A stretch of DNA of 64,000 nt from Salinimicrobium xinjiangense DSM 19287 (GCF_000423585.1 NZ_AUIG01000008.1:1-64000), one strand, 5' to 3'; shown: positions 1-8,738, counted from the first letter of the stretch. Notes: generated from the sequence alone by a model not told the origin. Numbers and translations: made by a program.

Positions 1-457
1 TGTAGAAGCCACTATATTTCAGTTTGTGGTAAACATTAGAAATAAAAAAACCAGGTATCGGGGGCTCATCAAGAACCGAATGTGGGCATTTGCCCGCGGA
101 ATGTGGATAAATCTAGTGAGGATAGCCAAAAACATGGAGAAAATGTGTCCCTGGAGTCCCGGGAAATCCCAAAACTCTTTATTTTCTGGATTTTTTCACC
201 TTCTAAACATTAAAAATCCTCTGATTTTCTCGTTTATCATAATGCAAATAAGAAACAACAATTTAATCGTCAAATAGTAGCCTCTCAGAGCTTTTCGAAA
301 TTAGGCTTTTTAGAGGTGACTCAAGATTCAAGGTTCAAGGTCTTTGTTCTCCTGAACACTGAATACCGAGAGCTGAACACTAATTTTTTGCTAAACGTAC
401 ATAATTCCTTTGCTGCGCGACTTTTCCTCCTTAATTTCAGGTATTAATTTTAAGATC
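1..457. other. Non-coding leader stretch with dispersed repeat words
   Basis: No convincing gene is visible here. An 83-codon open frame on the plus strand (26-277) has no recognisable motif and a composition unlike its neighbours. Positions about 325-385 carry short words (tcaaggttcaagg, gaacactgaa, gctgaacact) of the family scattered through other intergenic gaps of this window. A sequence close to a Bacteroidota -7 element (ttcctttg, about 405-412) lies upstream of the first reductase start. Confidence 0.5.
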
Positions 458-1405
458 ATGGAAACGCTAAAATTTAAGAACGGAGACGAGATGCCGGCTA
501 TTGGCCTTGGCACCTGGAAATCTGAAAAAGGAAAAGTTGAAGAAGCAGTAAAAATTGCCCTTAATAATGGATACCGGCATATTGACTGTGCCGCTACTTA
601 TGGTAATGAAGCTGAAATAGGTAATGCATTGAGTACTGTTTTTTCTGAAGGAAAGGTCAAACGGGAAGAAGTTTGGATCACCTCAAAACTCTGGAATGAT
701 TCCCATAAAGAAGAGCACGTTATCCCTGCTTTAAAACAGACATTAAAAGACCTGCAACTGGAATATCTGGACCTTTATCTCATCCATTGGCCGGTGGCCT
801 TTAAACATGGGGTTTCATTTCCTTCAAAAGATGAAGATTATCTTTCTCTTGAGGAAGTGCCCATTATAGAGACCTGGAATGCAATGATCGAAGCTAAAGA
901 ACAGGGATTGGTAAAACATATAGGAGTATCCAATTTTAGCAACAAAAAATTAAGGGATCTCATGAATGAAAGTGATGAGGTGCCCGAAATGAATCAGGTG
1001 GAATTACATCCCTTCCTGCAGCAGCATGAGTTGCTGGAGTTTTGCAGGGAAAACGATATTCATTGTACTGCCTATTCTCCTTTAGGAAGCGGCGATCGCA
1101 GTGAACAAATGAAAGCTAAAAACGAACCTTCCCTGCTAAAAGAGCCGGCCATTATGGAAATAGCAAAGAAACACAACGCTTCTCCCGCTCAGGTCCTTAT
1201 AAAATGGGCTGTGGCGCGCGGCACTGCGGTAATTCCGAAATCCACTTCTAAAGAACACATTATTTCAAATCTGGAAAGCGAAAAGCTTCCTCTGGATGAA
1301 GAAGATATGAAGAAAATTGCCGGTATTGACCGCGAATTCCGCTATGTTAACGGAGAATTCTTCGTTACCCCGGGGAATCCTTATGACAACATCTATGATC
1401 TGTAA
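458..1405 (+). CDS. Aldo/keto reductase
   Basis: NADPH-dependent carbonyl reductase of the aldo/keto reductase superfamily, expected to be cytosolic with a TIM-barrel fold. The catalytic tetrad is visible as Asp43, Tyr48, Lys77 and His110. The C-terminal cofactor segment IPKSTS follows. I place the start at the ATG at 458 because family proteins begin with the METLKF-type strand; an upstream in-frame ATG at 410 would add 16 unusual residues. Length, 315 residues, is normal. The substrate cannot be told from sequence. The next lipoprotein frame overlaps its end, so the two may be cotranscribed. Confidence 0.93.
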   Translation: METLKFKNGDEMPAIGLGTWKSEKGKVEEAVKIALNNGYRHIDCAATYGNEAEIGNALSTVFSEGKVKREEVWITSKLWNDSHKEEHVIPALKQTLKDLQLEYLDLYLIHWPVAFKHGVSFPSKDEDYLSLEEVPIIETWNAMIEAKEQGLVKHIGVSNFSNKKLRDLMNESDEVPEMNQVELHPFLQQHELLEFCRENDIHCTAYSPLGSGDRSEQMKAKNEPSLLKEPAIMEIAKKHNASPAQVLIKWAVARGTAVIPKSTSKEHIISNLESEKLPLDEEDMKKIAGIDREFRYVNGEFFVTPGNPYDNIYDL

Positions 1406-1862
1406 AAAATGTCTGCTGAAAATCACATTTTTGACACTTGTATGTTCGGGCTTTTATGGCTGTAAACAGGACGACAGGCAGTTAGAAATCAGCAGAAACC
1501 AGGCGGATTCTCTTTCCCGGGAACTGGTTCAGCAACGGGAGGTAAATGACTCCCTCCGGCACCTTATCGAAAAGAATGAGCTGGCTGCAGGTTATCCAAT
1601 CTTCTTTGGAAGAAAGTTTGATACAATTTCGAAACCAGAGGAATACATTTCCAATGCTTTAAAACAGCAAAAGGATAAGATTCCGCTCGATGGGGTATTG
1701 GGCGGTACTATGGAGTTTAGGCTCGTGCAGGTTTTGACAGAAGACTGGGTTCTTGCCATTTATGATGATGGGCATATACAGGGGAAAAGCATCTACGAAT
1801 ATGAATTACAGAATGATGGGAGTATCCGCTTTTCCGAAGTCGTTTCCCAACTTCCGGACTAA
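1395..1862 (+). CDS. Small predicted lipoprotein with coiled-coil segment
   Basis: Unrecognised protein of about 155 residues. It starts with a basic n-region and a hydrophobic stretch ending in FYGC, a weak lipobox, so it is probably an envelope lipoprotein. Residues about 25-60 are rich in Gln, Arg, Glu and Ser with heptad-like spacing, suggesting a short coiled coil. The C-terminal half looks globular. An ATG at 1383 is an alternative start. It overlaps the end of the aldo/keto reductase gene by a few bases, which suggests cotranscription but says little about function. Confidence 0.7.
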   Translation: MICKKCLLKITFLTLVCSGFYGCKQDDRQLEISRNQADSLSRELVQQREVNDSLRHLIEKNELAAGYPIFFGRKFDTISKPEEYISNALKQQKDKIPLDGVLGGTMEFRLVQVLTEDWVLAIYDDGHIQGKSIYEYELQNDGSIRFSEVVSQLPD

Positions 1863-1978
1863 GTTAAGAGCAGCAAAAAAAGCCTTTTTACAAAGTTATA
1901 ATTTTTATAAACCGGGTCCGGTTATTTCCAAATTTGGTATCTTAAGGCTAATTAATTAAAGTAATAAAACAGGAGATT

Positions 1979-2278
1979 ATGAAGACTAACATTCAATTTG
2001 TACAAACAGAAACAAAACTATCAGCTGAGCAGCTGGTACAGAAGAAACTAGATAAACTTGAAAATAAATATGACTGGATAATTTCAGCAGATGTAATGTT
2101 TAGAGAAGAGAAGTCCACTAATGGAGAAGGAAAAACCTGCGCGATCGAATTAAGCTTACCGGGGCCGAAGATCCACGCCTCATCAAATGCCGATAGTTTC
2201 GAGGCTGCTGCTGCCGAAACCGTAAGGGATTTAGAGAAGCAATTGAAGAAACGTAAAGCCGAAATGCAAAGCCATTAA
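1979..2278 (+). CDS. hpf: Ribosome hibernation promoting factor (HPF/RaiA, short form)
   Basis: A 99-residue protein of the HPF/YfiA family, which binds the 30S decoding region in stationary phase and stabilises idle ribosomes. It has the family pattern: N-terminal beta strand, a helix with alternating Lys (QLVQKKLDKLENKY), the ELSLPGPKIHA strand, and a closing basic helix (LEKQLKKRKAE). It lacks the long C-terminal dimerisation domain of long HPF. AGGAG lies only 3 nt before the ATG, so it may not act as a true Shine-Dalgarno site. A strong hairpin terminator follows at 2313-2354. Confidence 0.92.
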   Translation: MKTNIQFVQTETKLSAEQLVQKKLDKLENKYDWIISADVMFREEKSTNGEGKTCAIELSLPGPKIHASSNADSFEAAAAETVRDLEKQLKKRKAEMQSH

Positions 2279-2312
2279 ACCAGGGAATAAGGTTTAAGGA
2301 ATAAGGAATAAT

Positions 2313-2354
2313 AAAAAAGGCTGCCCGAAAATCATATTTCGGGCAGCCTTTTTT
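2313..2354. terminator. Bidirectional rho-independent terminator
   Basis: An 18-bp arm starting AAAAAAGGCTGCCCGAAA pairs with its complement across a 6-nt loop. It has an A-run on one side and a T-run on the other, so it can serve hpf on plus and murA on minus. Confidence 0.9.
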
Positions 2355-2385
2355 ATCTATTTAGTCTTGGCTCTAGCTTCTAGAA

Positions 2386-2406
2386 GCCTGCCTGCCGCAG
2401 GCAGGC
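2386..2406. repeat. Short GC-rich palindrome
   Basis: GCCTGCC-TGCCGCA-GGCAGGC is an almost perfect inverted repeat between the hpf terminator and the end of murA. Its GC content stands out from the AT-rich surroundings. Similar cctgcctgccgcaggcagg units are common dispersed elements in Bacteroidota genomes (from memory). Only this copy is seen in the window. Confidence 0.6.
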
Positions 2407-2426
2407 GCAGCGATCCTGATTCAAAT

Positions 2427-3743
2427 TTAAGCTACTCTCTTGATCTTCGCTCCTATTGCCTGCAGGCGTTCATCGATATTTTCGTAACCCCTGTCAATTT
2501 GTTCAATGTTATGAATAATTGAAGTTCCTTTGGCAGAAAGTGCCGCGATCAAAAGAGAGATTCCTGCCCTGATATCGGGAGAAACCATAGTCGTAGCCTT
2601 TAATTGTGATTCAAAATTATGTCCTATTACAGTTGCGCGGTGAGGGTCACAAAGAATGATCTTCGCTCCCATGTCAATCAATTTATCCACGAAGAAAAGT
2701 CGGCTTTCAAACATCTTTTGATGTATAAGCACATCTCCTTTTGCCTGGGTTGCAACAACCAGCATTATACTCAGTAAATCCGGCGTAAATCCGGGCCAGG
2801 GAGCATCACTTATGCTCATGATGGAACCGTCTATAAAGCTCTGCACCTCATAACCATCCTTATGTGCAGGAATATAAATATCCTCCCCACGTTTTTCCAG
2901 TTTGATCCCTAATTTGCGAAAGGTTGTAGGGATGAGCCCTAAATGCTCCCACCCCACGTTCTTGATCGTGATCTCACTTTTCGTCATGGCAGCAAGGCCA
3001 ATCCATGAACCGATCTCGATCATATCGGGTAAAACTGTATGCGTACAACCTCCTAAGGATTCTACTCCTTCGATTTCCAGAAGATTAGAGCCTACACCCG
3101 TTATTTTCGCACCCATGCTGTTAAGCATATTACAGAGTTGCTGCAAATAAGGTTCGCAGGCAGCATTATATATAGTGGTCTTTCCTTTTGCAAGGACAGC
3201 AGCCATAACAATATTTGCCGTTCCGGTTACCGAAGCCTCTTCAAGAAGCATATAAGTCCCTTTCAGCCCATCTTTTGGAGCTTCCACCCCATAAAAACGT
3301 TCTTCTTTATTGTAGCGAAAGTCGGCTCCAAGTTTTATAAAGCCTTCAAAATGGGTATCAAGTCTTCTCCGCCCGATTTTATCACCTCCGGGGCGCGGAA
3401 TATAACCCTGTCCAAACCTTGCCAGCATTGGCCCCACGATCATGATGGAACCCCTAAGTCCACTTCCCTCTTCCTTGAACTTTTCACTCTTCATATAGTT
3501 AAGATCAAGATCGTCGGCTTCAAAGGTGTAAGTGCCTTTTTTGATCTTTTCCACTTTAACTCCCAACTGCCTTAAAAGGTGGATGAGTTTGTTGACATCA
3601 AGAATGTCGGGTATATTATTTATTGTAACTTTTTCGGGTGTTAGCAGTACGGCACAAAGTATTTGAAGAGCCTCGTTCTTTGCTCCCTGGGGTTGAATTT
3701 CCCCCTTTAGAGCATGCCCTCCTTCAATTTGAAAAGTTCCCAT
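2427..3743 (-). CDS. murA: UDP-N-acetylglucosamine 1-carboxyvinyltransferase (MurA)
   Basis: First committed step of peptidoglycan synthesis: transfer of enolpyruvate from PEP to UDP-GlcNAc in the cytosol. At 438 residues it has the EPSP-synthase-like fold, with the KNE motif (residues 22-24) and the RPGGxxIGRRxxD loop. In the loop, residue 121, which aligns with catalytic Cys115 of E. coli MurA, is Asp (codon at 3381-3383). Cys-to-Asp enzymes are known to be active and insensitive to fosfomycin. It is the last gene of the DUF493-DUF4290-murA run; the gap to DUF4290 is 16 nt. Confidence 0.97.
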   Translation of the reverse strand: MGTFQIEGGHALKGEIQPQGAKNEALQILCAVLLTPEKVTINNIPDILDVNKLIHLLRQLGVKVEKIKKGTYTFEADDLDLNYMKSEKFKEEGSGLRGSIMIVGPMLARFGQGYIPRPGGDKIGRRRLDTHFEGFIKLGADFRYNKEERFYGVEAPKDGLKGTYMLLEEASVTGTANIVMAAVLAKGKTTIYNAACEPYLQQLCNMLNSMGAKITGVGSNLLEIEGVESLGGCTHTVLPDMIEIGSWIGLAAMTKSEITIKNVGWEHLGLIPTTFRKLGIKLEKRGEDIYIPAHKDGYEVQSFIDGSIMSISDAPWPGFTPDLLSIMLVVATQAKGDVLIHQKMFESRLFFVDKLIDMGAKIILCDPHRATVIGHNFESQLKATTMVSPDIRAGISLLIAALSAKGTSIIHNIEQIDRGYENIDERLQAIGAKIKRVA

Positions 3744-3759
3744 AGAGAATTATGAAATT

Positions 3760-4398
3760 TTAATGGCGTTTACGGCTTCTTGGCCGGTGCGTTTTTTTTG
3801 CTGGTTTCTTTGTTGCGAATTTCTTGTTGCTCCTTAATAATTCTGAAGCTTCGCTGAGATCTTCATCTGTGTTTTTCAGATTGATCTTACCACCGCTCAA
3901 TTCTCTGAGATGTTCAAAGATCACCTTGTCATCTACCGAGTCTTTATTCCAGCTCAGGTAAGATTTCTTCATGTGATTGGCAATGGTATAAATAAGACCG
4001 TCCTTCTCGGGACCATCTTCGAACTTATTGGCCTCATCGATCATCCTCTTGATATTGTTTCCGTAGAAACGATACTTCGGAAAGTTCTGAGGATAAGTCA
4101 TGCGTTCCGGGCGCTCTTCCAGCATTTCTTTTGAAGGCTTCGGAAAAGGACTCTCAACATCAAGTTTGAAATCACTGATGATAAATAACTGATCCCAAAG
4201 CTTATGCTGGAAATCGGGCACATCACGTAGATGCGGATTAAGATTACCCATGACAGAAATAATGGCGCGGGCTACTTTATTACGTTCTTCATCATCCTGG
4301 ATCTCCACGGCGTGTTCCACCATTTTCTGAATATGTCTTCCATATTCAGGAATGATAAGTTTACTCCTTTCGGAGTTATATTCTAATTCGTTTGTCAA
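3760..4398 (-). CDS. DUF4290 family protein
   Basis: A 212-residue protein of the Bacteroidota-specific DUF4290 family, function unknown. It is mostly helical by composition, with the family-like segment EYGRHIQKMVEHA near residues 18-30. The last 20 residues form a strongly basic tail (KKPAKK...RPRSRKRH), which could bind nucleic acid or acidic partners. It sits just upstream of murA on the same strand, an arrangement I believe is common in flavobacteria, so a link with cell wall growth is possible but unproven. Confidence 0.88.
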   Translation of the reverse strand: MTNELEYNSERSKLIIPEYGRHIQKMVEHAVEIQDDEERNKVARAIISVMGNLNPHLRDVPDFQHKLWDQLFIISDFKLDVESPFPKPSKEMLEERPERMTYPQNFPKYRFYGNNIKRMIDEANKFEDGPEKDGLIYTIANHMKKSYLSWNKDSVDDKVIFEHLRELSGGKINLKNTDEDLSEASELLRSNKKFATKKPAKKTHRPRSRKRH

Positions 4399-4501
4399 AA
4401 TGAATAATATTAGGTGATAATATACTGCAGAAGTTTATCGACTGCAAATTAAAAAAATATATTAAGGAAATAAGCTTCCTCCAATATTTATACAATAATT
4501 A

Positions 4502-4795
4502 TTAAAGAGAGATCACGCCTTCCACTTTTAAGGCCACTTCTTTATATTTTTCAATCACCGCATCGGGGTCTTTCATCTTCACATTTACAGAAACACTGGT
4601 GTAACTTCCTTTTTTGGACTGTTTCGTATTTATTACAGCACCAAGATTGTCGAAAATGTTTTCTATACTCTTTATTTTCTGTGGATTGGTAGGTACAATG
4701 AATTTAAAGAGATAGATAGCCGGCCAGTTTGAAGTATCCAGTAATTGAGACTTTAATTTCTTGTAAAATTCTTCCGGATCTTGCGCTTCGCTCAT
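4502..4795 (-). CDS. DUF493 family protein (YbeD-like)
   Basis: A 97-residue protein of the DUF493/YbeD family, with a small alpha/beta ACT-like fold. The central YTSVSVNVKMKDPDAV strand-helix part and the N-terminal PAIYLFKFIVP strand fit the family. It is the first gene of the run leading to DUF4290 and murA; 103 nt separate it from DUF4290. A good promoter lies 25-55 nt upstream. Its role is not known; the E. coli relative is near lipoyl transfer genes, which are not present here. Confidence 0.88.
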   Translation of the reverse strand: MSEAQDPEEFYKKLKSQLLDTSNWPAIYLFKFIVPTNPQKIKSIENIFDNLGAVINTKQSKKGSYTSVSVNVKMKDPDAVIEKYKEVALKVEGVISL

Positions 4796-4819
4796 AATTT
4801 TTCTTCTTCTTTAGTATTG

Positions 4820-4850
4820 CAAAGATACATTTTAGAATCCATTTTTTAAA
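4820..4850 (-). promoter_or_regulatory. Bacteroidota housekeeping promoter for DUF493-DUF4290-murA
   Basis: On the minus strand the -33 element TTTA (4847-4850) is 19 nt from a perfect -7 element TATCTTTG (4820-4827). The expected start point lies a few bases before the ATG at 4795. Confidence 0.7.
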
Positions 4851-4877
4851 TCGGATCCAAATGCCGAAATTTGCCGC

Positions 4878-5414
4878 GTGAAAACCAGAAAGATCGTAAT
4901 TACCGGCGGTCCCGGGACCGGTAAGACCTCTGTTATAGAAGCTTTGGAAAACCATGGCTATTTTTGCCTGCACGAAGTTTCCCGGGAGATCACAAGAGAA
5001 GCTCAGAAAAAAGGAATTGATCAGTTATTTTTAAAGGATCCGCTTTTATTTAGTGAGATGCTTCTTGAAGGGCGCATCAAACAATTTAAAGAAGCCGAAG
5101 AAAAACAATCGAATATTGTTTTTCTGGATCGCGGAGTCACTGATGTTGTTGCTTACATGAACTACTTCGGAAATGAATATCCCCCGGTTTTCAATCGAGT
5201 TTGCAGGGAGTATATCTATGACCAGGTTTTTATTCTTCCACCATGGAAGCAGATCTACACCGAAGATAATGAGCGCTATGAGAGTTACGAACAGGCTGTT
5301 GAAATTCATGATGAACTCGCACGGAGTTATTTCCAACACGGCTACCAGCCTGTGGAAGTTCCACAGGGTTCTGTCACAGAGCGCACTTCCTTTATATTAG
5401 ACCATCTTGTCTAG
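4878..5414 (+). CDS. AAA family ATPase / NadR-like P-loop protein
   Basis: A 178-residue P-loop NTPase. Walker A is GGPGTGKTS (residues 10-18) and a Walker B-like strand IVFLDRG follows at about 77-83. It resembles the AAA_28 (NadR/Ttd14-like) group, which includes small-molecule kinases; the substrate is unknown. It starts with GTG at 4878; no ATG occurs before the conserved P-loop strand. It ends 8 nt inside recQ, so the two are translationally coupled. Confidence 0.85.
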   Translation: MKTRKIVITGGPGTGKTSVIEALENHGYFCLHEVSREITREAQKKGIDQLFLKDPLLFSEMLLEGRIKQFKEAEEKQSNIVFLDRGVTDVVAYMNYFGNEYPPVFNRVCREYIYDQVFILPPWKQIYTEDNERYESYEQAVEIHDELARSYFQHGYQPVEVPQGSVTERTSFILDHLV

Positions 5415-7311
5415 TCCGGAAGCAATACTTAAACAGTACTGGGGCTTCGAAACTTTTCGCCCCCTGCAGAAGGAGATCATTTTAGAGCTGCTTAATAATA
5501 AGGATGTAATTGCCCTTTTACCCACAGGTGGCGGGAAATCCCTGTGTTTCCAGGTTCCTGCTCTGCTACAGCCGGGAATTTGTATAGTGATCTCCCCTCT
5601 TGTTGCTTTAATGGAAGACCAGGTAAAAGCCCTGCAGGCGAAAAACATCAAGGCCATGGCACTTACCGGTGGCATTCCTTTTAAGGAGGTGGATACCATG
5701 TTGGACAACTGCATCTACGGAAATTACAAATTCCTCTATCTCTCCCCCGAGCGATTACAGCAGGAGCTCGTACAGGAGCGCATAAAGCAGATGCAGGTAA
5801 ATCTCATCGCCATAGATGAGGCGCATTGTATTTCCCAGTGGGGTCATGATTTCAGGCCGGCATACCGAAACATATCCATCCTCAGGGAATTAAAACCTGA
5901 TGTAAATATGGTGGGACTTACTGCTACAGCAACGCTTCCGGTGGTAAAGGATATTGCTCAGCAACTGGCGCTTAAAGATGTAAAGATCCTTCAGAAGTCA
6001 TTCCGTAGAGAAAATCTTGCTTACATCGTAAGAGAAGCAGAGGATAAAAATTACTACCTGGAACAACTGCTTAAAGCACATGAGGAGTCAGGAATAATAT
6101 ACGTTCGCACCAGGAAAGCTACTATTGAGCTGGAACAATACCTGGTCAAAAAAGGCATTTTTGCCACCTCTTTCCACGGCGGACTCACAAAGGCAGAAAA
6201 ATCAAAGCGGCTGGAGCAATGGCTTAAGGAGGAGAAAAGAGTCATGGTAGCCACCAGTGCCTTCGGGATGGGTATTGATAAGCCAAATGTTCGTACCGTA
6301 ATCCATATGAACCTGCCGGAGAGCCTTGAAAGTTATTTTCAGGAAGCAGGAAGAGCGGGTAGAGACGGAAAACCGGCGAAGGCAGTTACTCTTACCAATA
6401 AGAGTGATATCCCCCTGTTGAAAAATCAGTTTTTAGCCACCTTGCCCGATGTTGAAATGGTTCGACTGGTGTACCGGAAACTTAACACCTACTTTAGAAT
6501 TGCTTATGGTGAGGGTGAGGGTGAGGATTTCTACCTCAACTTTTACCAGTTTTGCCAGAAATATCAGTTAAACACCCTACTCGCATATAATTCAATTCTT
6601 CTCCTGGACAGGGCAAGTGTCCTCAGCTTTTCGGAACAGTTTCAAAAAAAGACACGGATACATTTTCTGACTTCAGGAAAACAGCTTACATTTTATCTGG
6701 AGGCCAATCCCCAGTTCGATTCGGTAACAAAAGCTATTTTACGTACCTATGGAGGAACTTTTGATAGTCCCGTAGAGATCAACCTGCAAATTGTTTCAGG
6801 AAAAGCAGGAACTACTGTACAGGAGGCGGCAAAACTCCTTCAGCAACTGCACAAGGAAGGAATAGCAGAATTTGAACACGACCAGCACGATACAAAAATT
6901 ACTTTTTTGGTGCCGCGCGAGGATGATATTACAATAAATCCCCTCGTTCCATACATTAGGCTTCAGGAGAAGACAAAAACAGAAAAGATACAGCAGGTTC
7001 TTAACTATGTAGAAAATGACAGGCAGTGTAAGAGCGAACAGCTGCTGAAATATTTTGGAGAAAAGAACACTTCTTCCTGCGGAATTTGTTCAGTGTGCCA
7101 GGGCTTAGAAACGAAGCTTAGCAGAGAAGAGATGAAAAAGATATACTTCGCAATAATTGAATTGCTGCAGGAAGGAGAATTCACCTCCAGAGAAATGACT
7201 GAAACATTACCATTTCCGGAACCTCATATAATAAAGGTATTACGGGTACTCGTAGAAAAGGATGCCCTTACTACCACTCCAACAAAAAAATATAAACTAA
7301 AGCACTTATGA
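5407..7311 (+). CDS. recQ: ATP-dependent DNA helicase, RecQ family
   Basis: A 3'-5' superfamily 2 DNA helicase acting in recombination and replication repair. Walker A TGGGKS is at 40-45, DEAH at 137-140, LTATA follows, and the motif VI region includes QEAGRAGRDG. Four candidate zinc ligands are Cys541, Cys558, Cys561 and Cys564. They lie about 150 residues further along than in E. coli RecQ (near 380-403), and no clear HRDC domain follows. The start is TTG at 5407, overlapping the preceding ATPase gene. The stop overlaps the fmt start (ATGA), so ATPase, recQ and fmt form one operon. Confidence 0.95.
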   Translation: MSSPEAILKQYWGFETFRPLQKEIILELLNNKDVIALLPTGGGKSLCFQVPALLQPGICIVISPLVALMEDQVKALQAKNIKAMALTGGIPFKEVDTMLDNCIYGNYKFLYLSPERLQQELVQERIKQMQVNLIAIDEAHCISQWGHDFRPAYRNISILRELKPDVNMVGLTATATLPVVKDIAQQLALKDVKILQKSFRRENLAYIVREAEDKNYYLEQLLKAHEESGIIYVRTRKATIELEQYLVKKGIFATSFHGGLTKAEKSKRLEQWLKEEKRVMVATSAFGMGIDKPNVRTVIHMNLPESLESYFQEAGRAGRDGKPAKAVTLTNKSDIPLLKNQFLATLPDVEMVRLVYRKLNTYFRIAYGEGEGEDFYLNFYQFCQKYQLNTLLAYNSILLLDRASVLSFSEQFQKKTRIHFLTSGKQLTFYLEANPQFDSVTKAILRTYGGTFDSPVEINLQIVSGKAGTTVQEAAKLLQQLHKEGIAEFEHDQHDTKITFLVPREDDITINPLVPYIRLQEKTKTEKIQQVLNYVENDRQCKSEQLLKYFGEKNTSSCGICSVCQGLETKLSREEMKKIYFAIIELLQEGEFTSREMTETLPFPEPHIIKVLRVLVEKDALTTTPTKKYKLKHL

Positions 7312-8255
7312 GAGATTTGAGAATTGTGTTTATGGGAACGCCAGATTTCGCGGTTGAGACTTTAAGAACTATCGTAGAAGCAGGATATAAAGTCGTAGGA
7401 GTGATCACCGCACCAGATAAGCCTGCCGGAAGGGGGAGAAAACTACAGGAGTCGGCTGTAAAAAAATATGCCCTGGAGCATGATCTTAAAATTCTGCAGC
7501 CTGTAAATCTTAAAGCTGAAAGTTTTTTAAGGGAGTTAAAGGCTCTTGATGCCAATCTCCAGGTGGTTGTCGCTTTTAGAATGCTGCCCAAAGTAGTATG
7601 GAAAATGCCGGAATATGGCACCTTTAACCTCCACGCTTCCCTGCTACCTCAGTATCGCGGTGCGGCTCCAATTAACTGGGCCATTATTAACGGCGAAAAA
7701 GAGACCGGGGTCTCTACCTTCTTTATAGATGAGAAAATTGATACAGGAGCTATGATCATGCAGCAGAAGGTTGGCATCTTACCCACCGAGACTGCCGGTA
7801 GTTTACATGACAAACTTATGGTAGCGGGTGCGCAACTGGTTCTTAAGACCCTGGAGGCTATAAAAAGTGGAGAAGTCTTTACCACATCTCAGAAGGAAGC
7901 AGGTGATCTCAGATCGGCATATAAATTCAGCAGGGATAACACGCGGATTGACTGGAACCAATCTTTAGAAGATATATATAATCTTATTCGGGGTCTTAGC
8001 CCCTATCCTACCGCCTGGACCTTGCTCAAGAATGGGAATGATGAAATGATGCTAAAGATCTATGACAGCGAACCTCAACCTGCGGAACATGAAGAGCAGA
8101 CAGGGAAAATACTACAGGAAGGAAAAACGGTGAAAGTATCGGTGAAAAACGGCTTTTTGCTGCTGAAGGAAATTCAGCTTCCAGGCAAAAGAAAAATGGC
8201 GGTACAGGATCTTTTAAATGGTTATGAATTCTTTCCAAATGCTAAAGTGTTCTAA
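7308..8255 (+). CDS. fmt: Methionyl-tRNA formyltransferase
   Basis: Formylates Met on initiator tRNA, using 10-formyltetrahydrofolate. The GTPDFAV start, APDKPAGRG loop (35-43), and catalytic Asn107, His109 and Asp145 match E. coli Fmt Asn106, His108 and Asp144. Length (315) is normal and includes the C-terminal OB-like tRNA-binding domain. Its ATG overlaps the recQ stop by 4 nt. Confidence 0.97.
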   Translation: MRDLRIVFMGTPDFAVETLRTIVEAGYKVVGVITAPDKPAGRGRKLQESAVKKYALEHDLKILQPVNLKAESFLRELKALDANLQVVVAFRMLPKVVWKMPEYGTFNLHASLLPQYRGAAPINWAIINGEKETGVSTFFIDEKIDTGAMIMQQKVGILPTETAGSLHDKLMVAGAQLVLKTLEAIKSGEVFTTSQKEAGDLRSAYKFSRDNTRIDWNQSLEDIYNLIRGLSPYPTAWTLLKNGNDEMMLKIYDSEPQPAEHEEQTGKILQEGKTVKVSVKNGFLLLKEIQLPGKRKMAVQDLLNGYEFFPNAKVF

Positions 8256-8304
8256 ACCCTTATGAATGCTGATATGGGCGCATTTTCGGAAAAATCAACA
8301 AAGG

Positions 8305-8333
8305 TTATCAACAATTTACTGAAGTTATTAACA
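8305..8333. repeat. Direct repeat TTAT(C/T)AACA upstream of the HU gene
   Basis: TTATCAACA (8305-8313) and TTATTAACA (8325-8333) start exactly 20 bp apart, about two helical turns. TTATCAACA differs from the DnaA box TTATCCACA at one base. The pair is enclosed by GGTTAT and ATAACC. It may be a regulatory protein site or chance in AT-rich DNA. Confidence 0.35.
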
Positions 8334-8359
8334 ATAACCCGCTTTTCCCTTGATATTAC

Positions 8360-8389
8360 TTGCATGGGAAAGAATTCCATATAAATTTG
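8360..8389 (+). promoter_or_regulatory. Promoter for the HU gene
   Basis: TTG (8360-8362) is separated by 19 nt from a perfect -7 element TAAATTTG (8382-8389). This leaves a leader of about 45 nt before the HU ATG at 8440. Confidence 0.65.
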
Positions 8390-8439
8390 TAGAGCAAATT
8401 AATAAAAGTTTAACCAACAACTATTTAAAAACTCGAATT

Positions 8440-8712
8440 ATGAACAAAACAGATTTAATCGATGCAATGGCAGAAAACGCTGGAATTTCAAAAGCAGCTG
8501 CAAAGAAAGCTTTAGAATCTTTCCTTGAAAATGTTGAGAAATCCCTTAAAAAAGGAGACCGCGTTTCTTTAGTAGGTTTCGGATCCTGGTCAGTATCTAA
8601 AAGAGCAGCCAGAGAAGGAAGAAACCCACAAACCGGAAAAACTATTAAAATCGGCGCTAAGAATGTTGTGAAATTCAAAGCTGGTGCAGACTTACAGAAA
8701 GCTGTGAACTAA
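8440..8712 (+). CDS. HU-family DNA-binding protein
   Basis: A 90-residue histone-like protein that bends and compacts DNA as a dimer. It begins MNKTDLIDAMAENAG and shows the core VSLVGFGSWSV and the beta-arm signature GRNPQTGK. I start it at 8440; an upstream ATG at 8350 would give an unrelated 30-residue extension. It stands alone, with its own promoter and a terminator at 8739-8765, fitting high expression. Confidence 0.96.
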   Translation: MNKTDLIDAMAENAGISKAAAKKALESFLENVEKSLKKGDRVSLVGFGSWSVSKRAAREGRNPQTGKTIKIGAKNVVKFKAGADLQKAVN

Positions 8713-8738
8713 TTCCCACAAAAGCTAACGAAATACTA

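Noticed and set aside
26-277. An 83-codon open frame at the left edge
   Set aside because: No family motif, odd composition, no promoter, and no spacing to a neighbour that would support it.
3138-3575. A 145-codon plus-strand frame inside murA
   Set aside because: Antisense to a fully conserved enzyme; no motif of its own.
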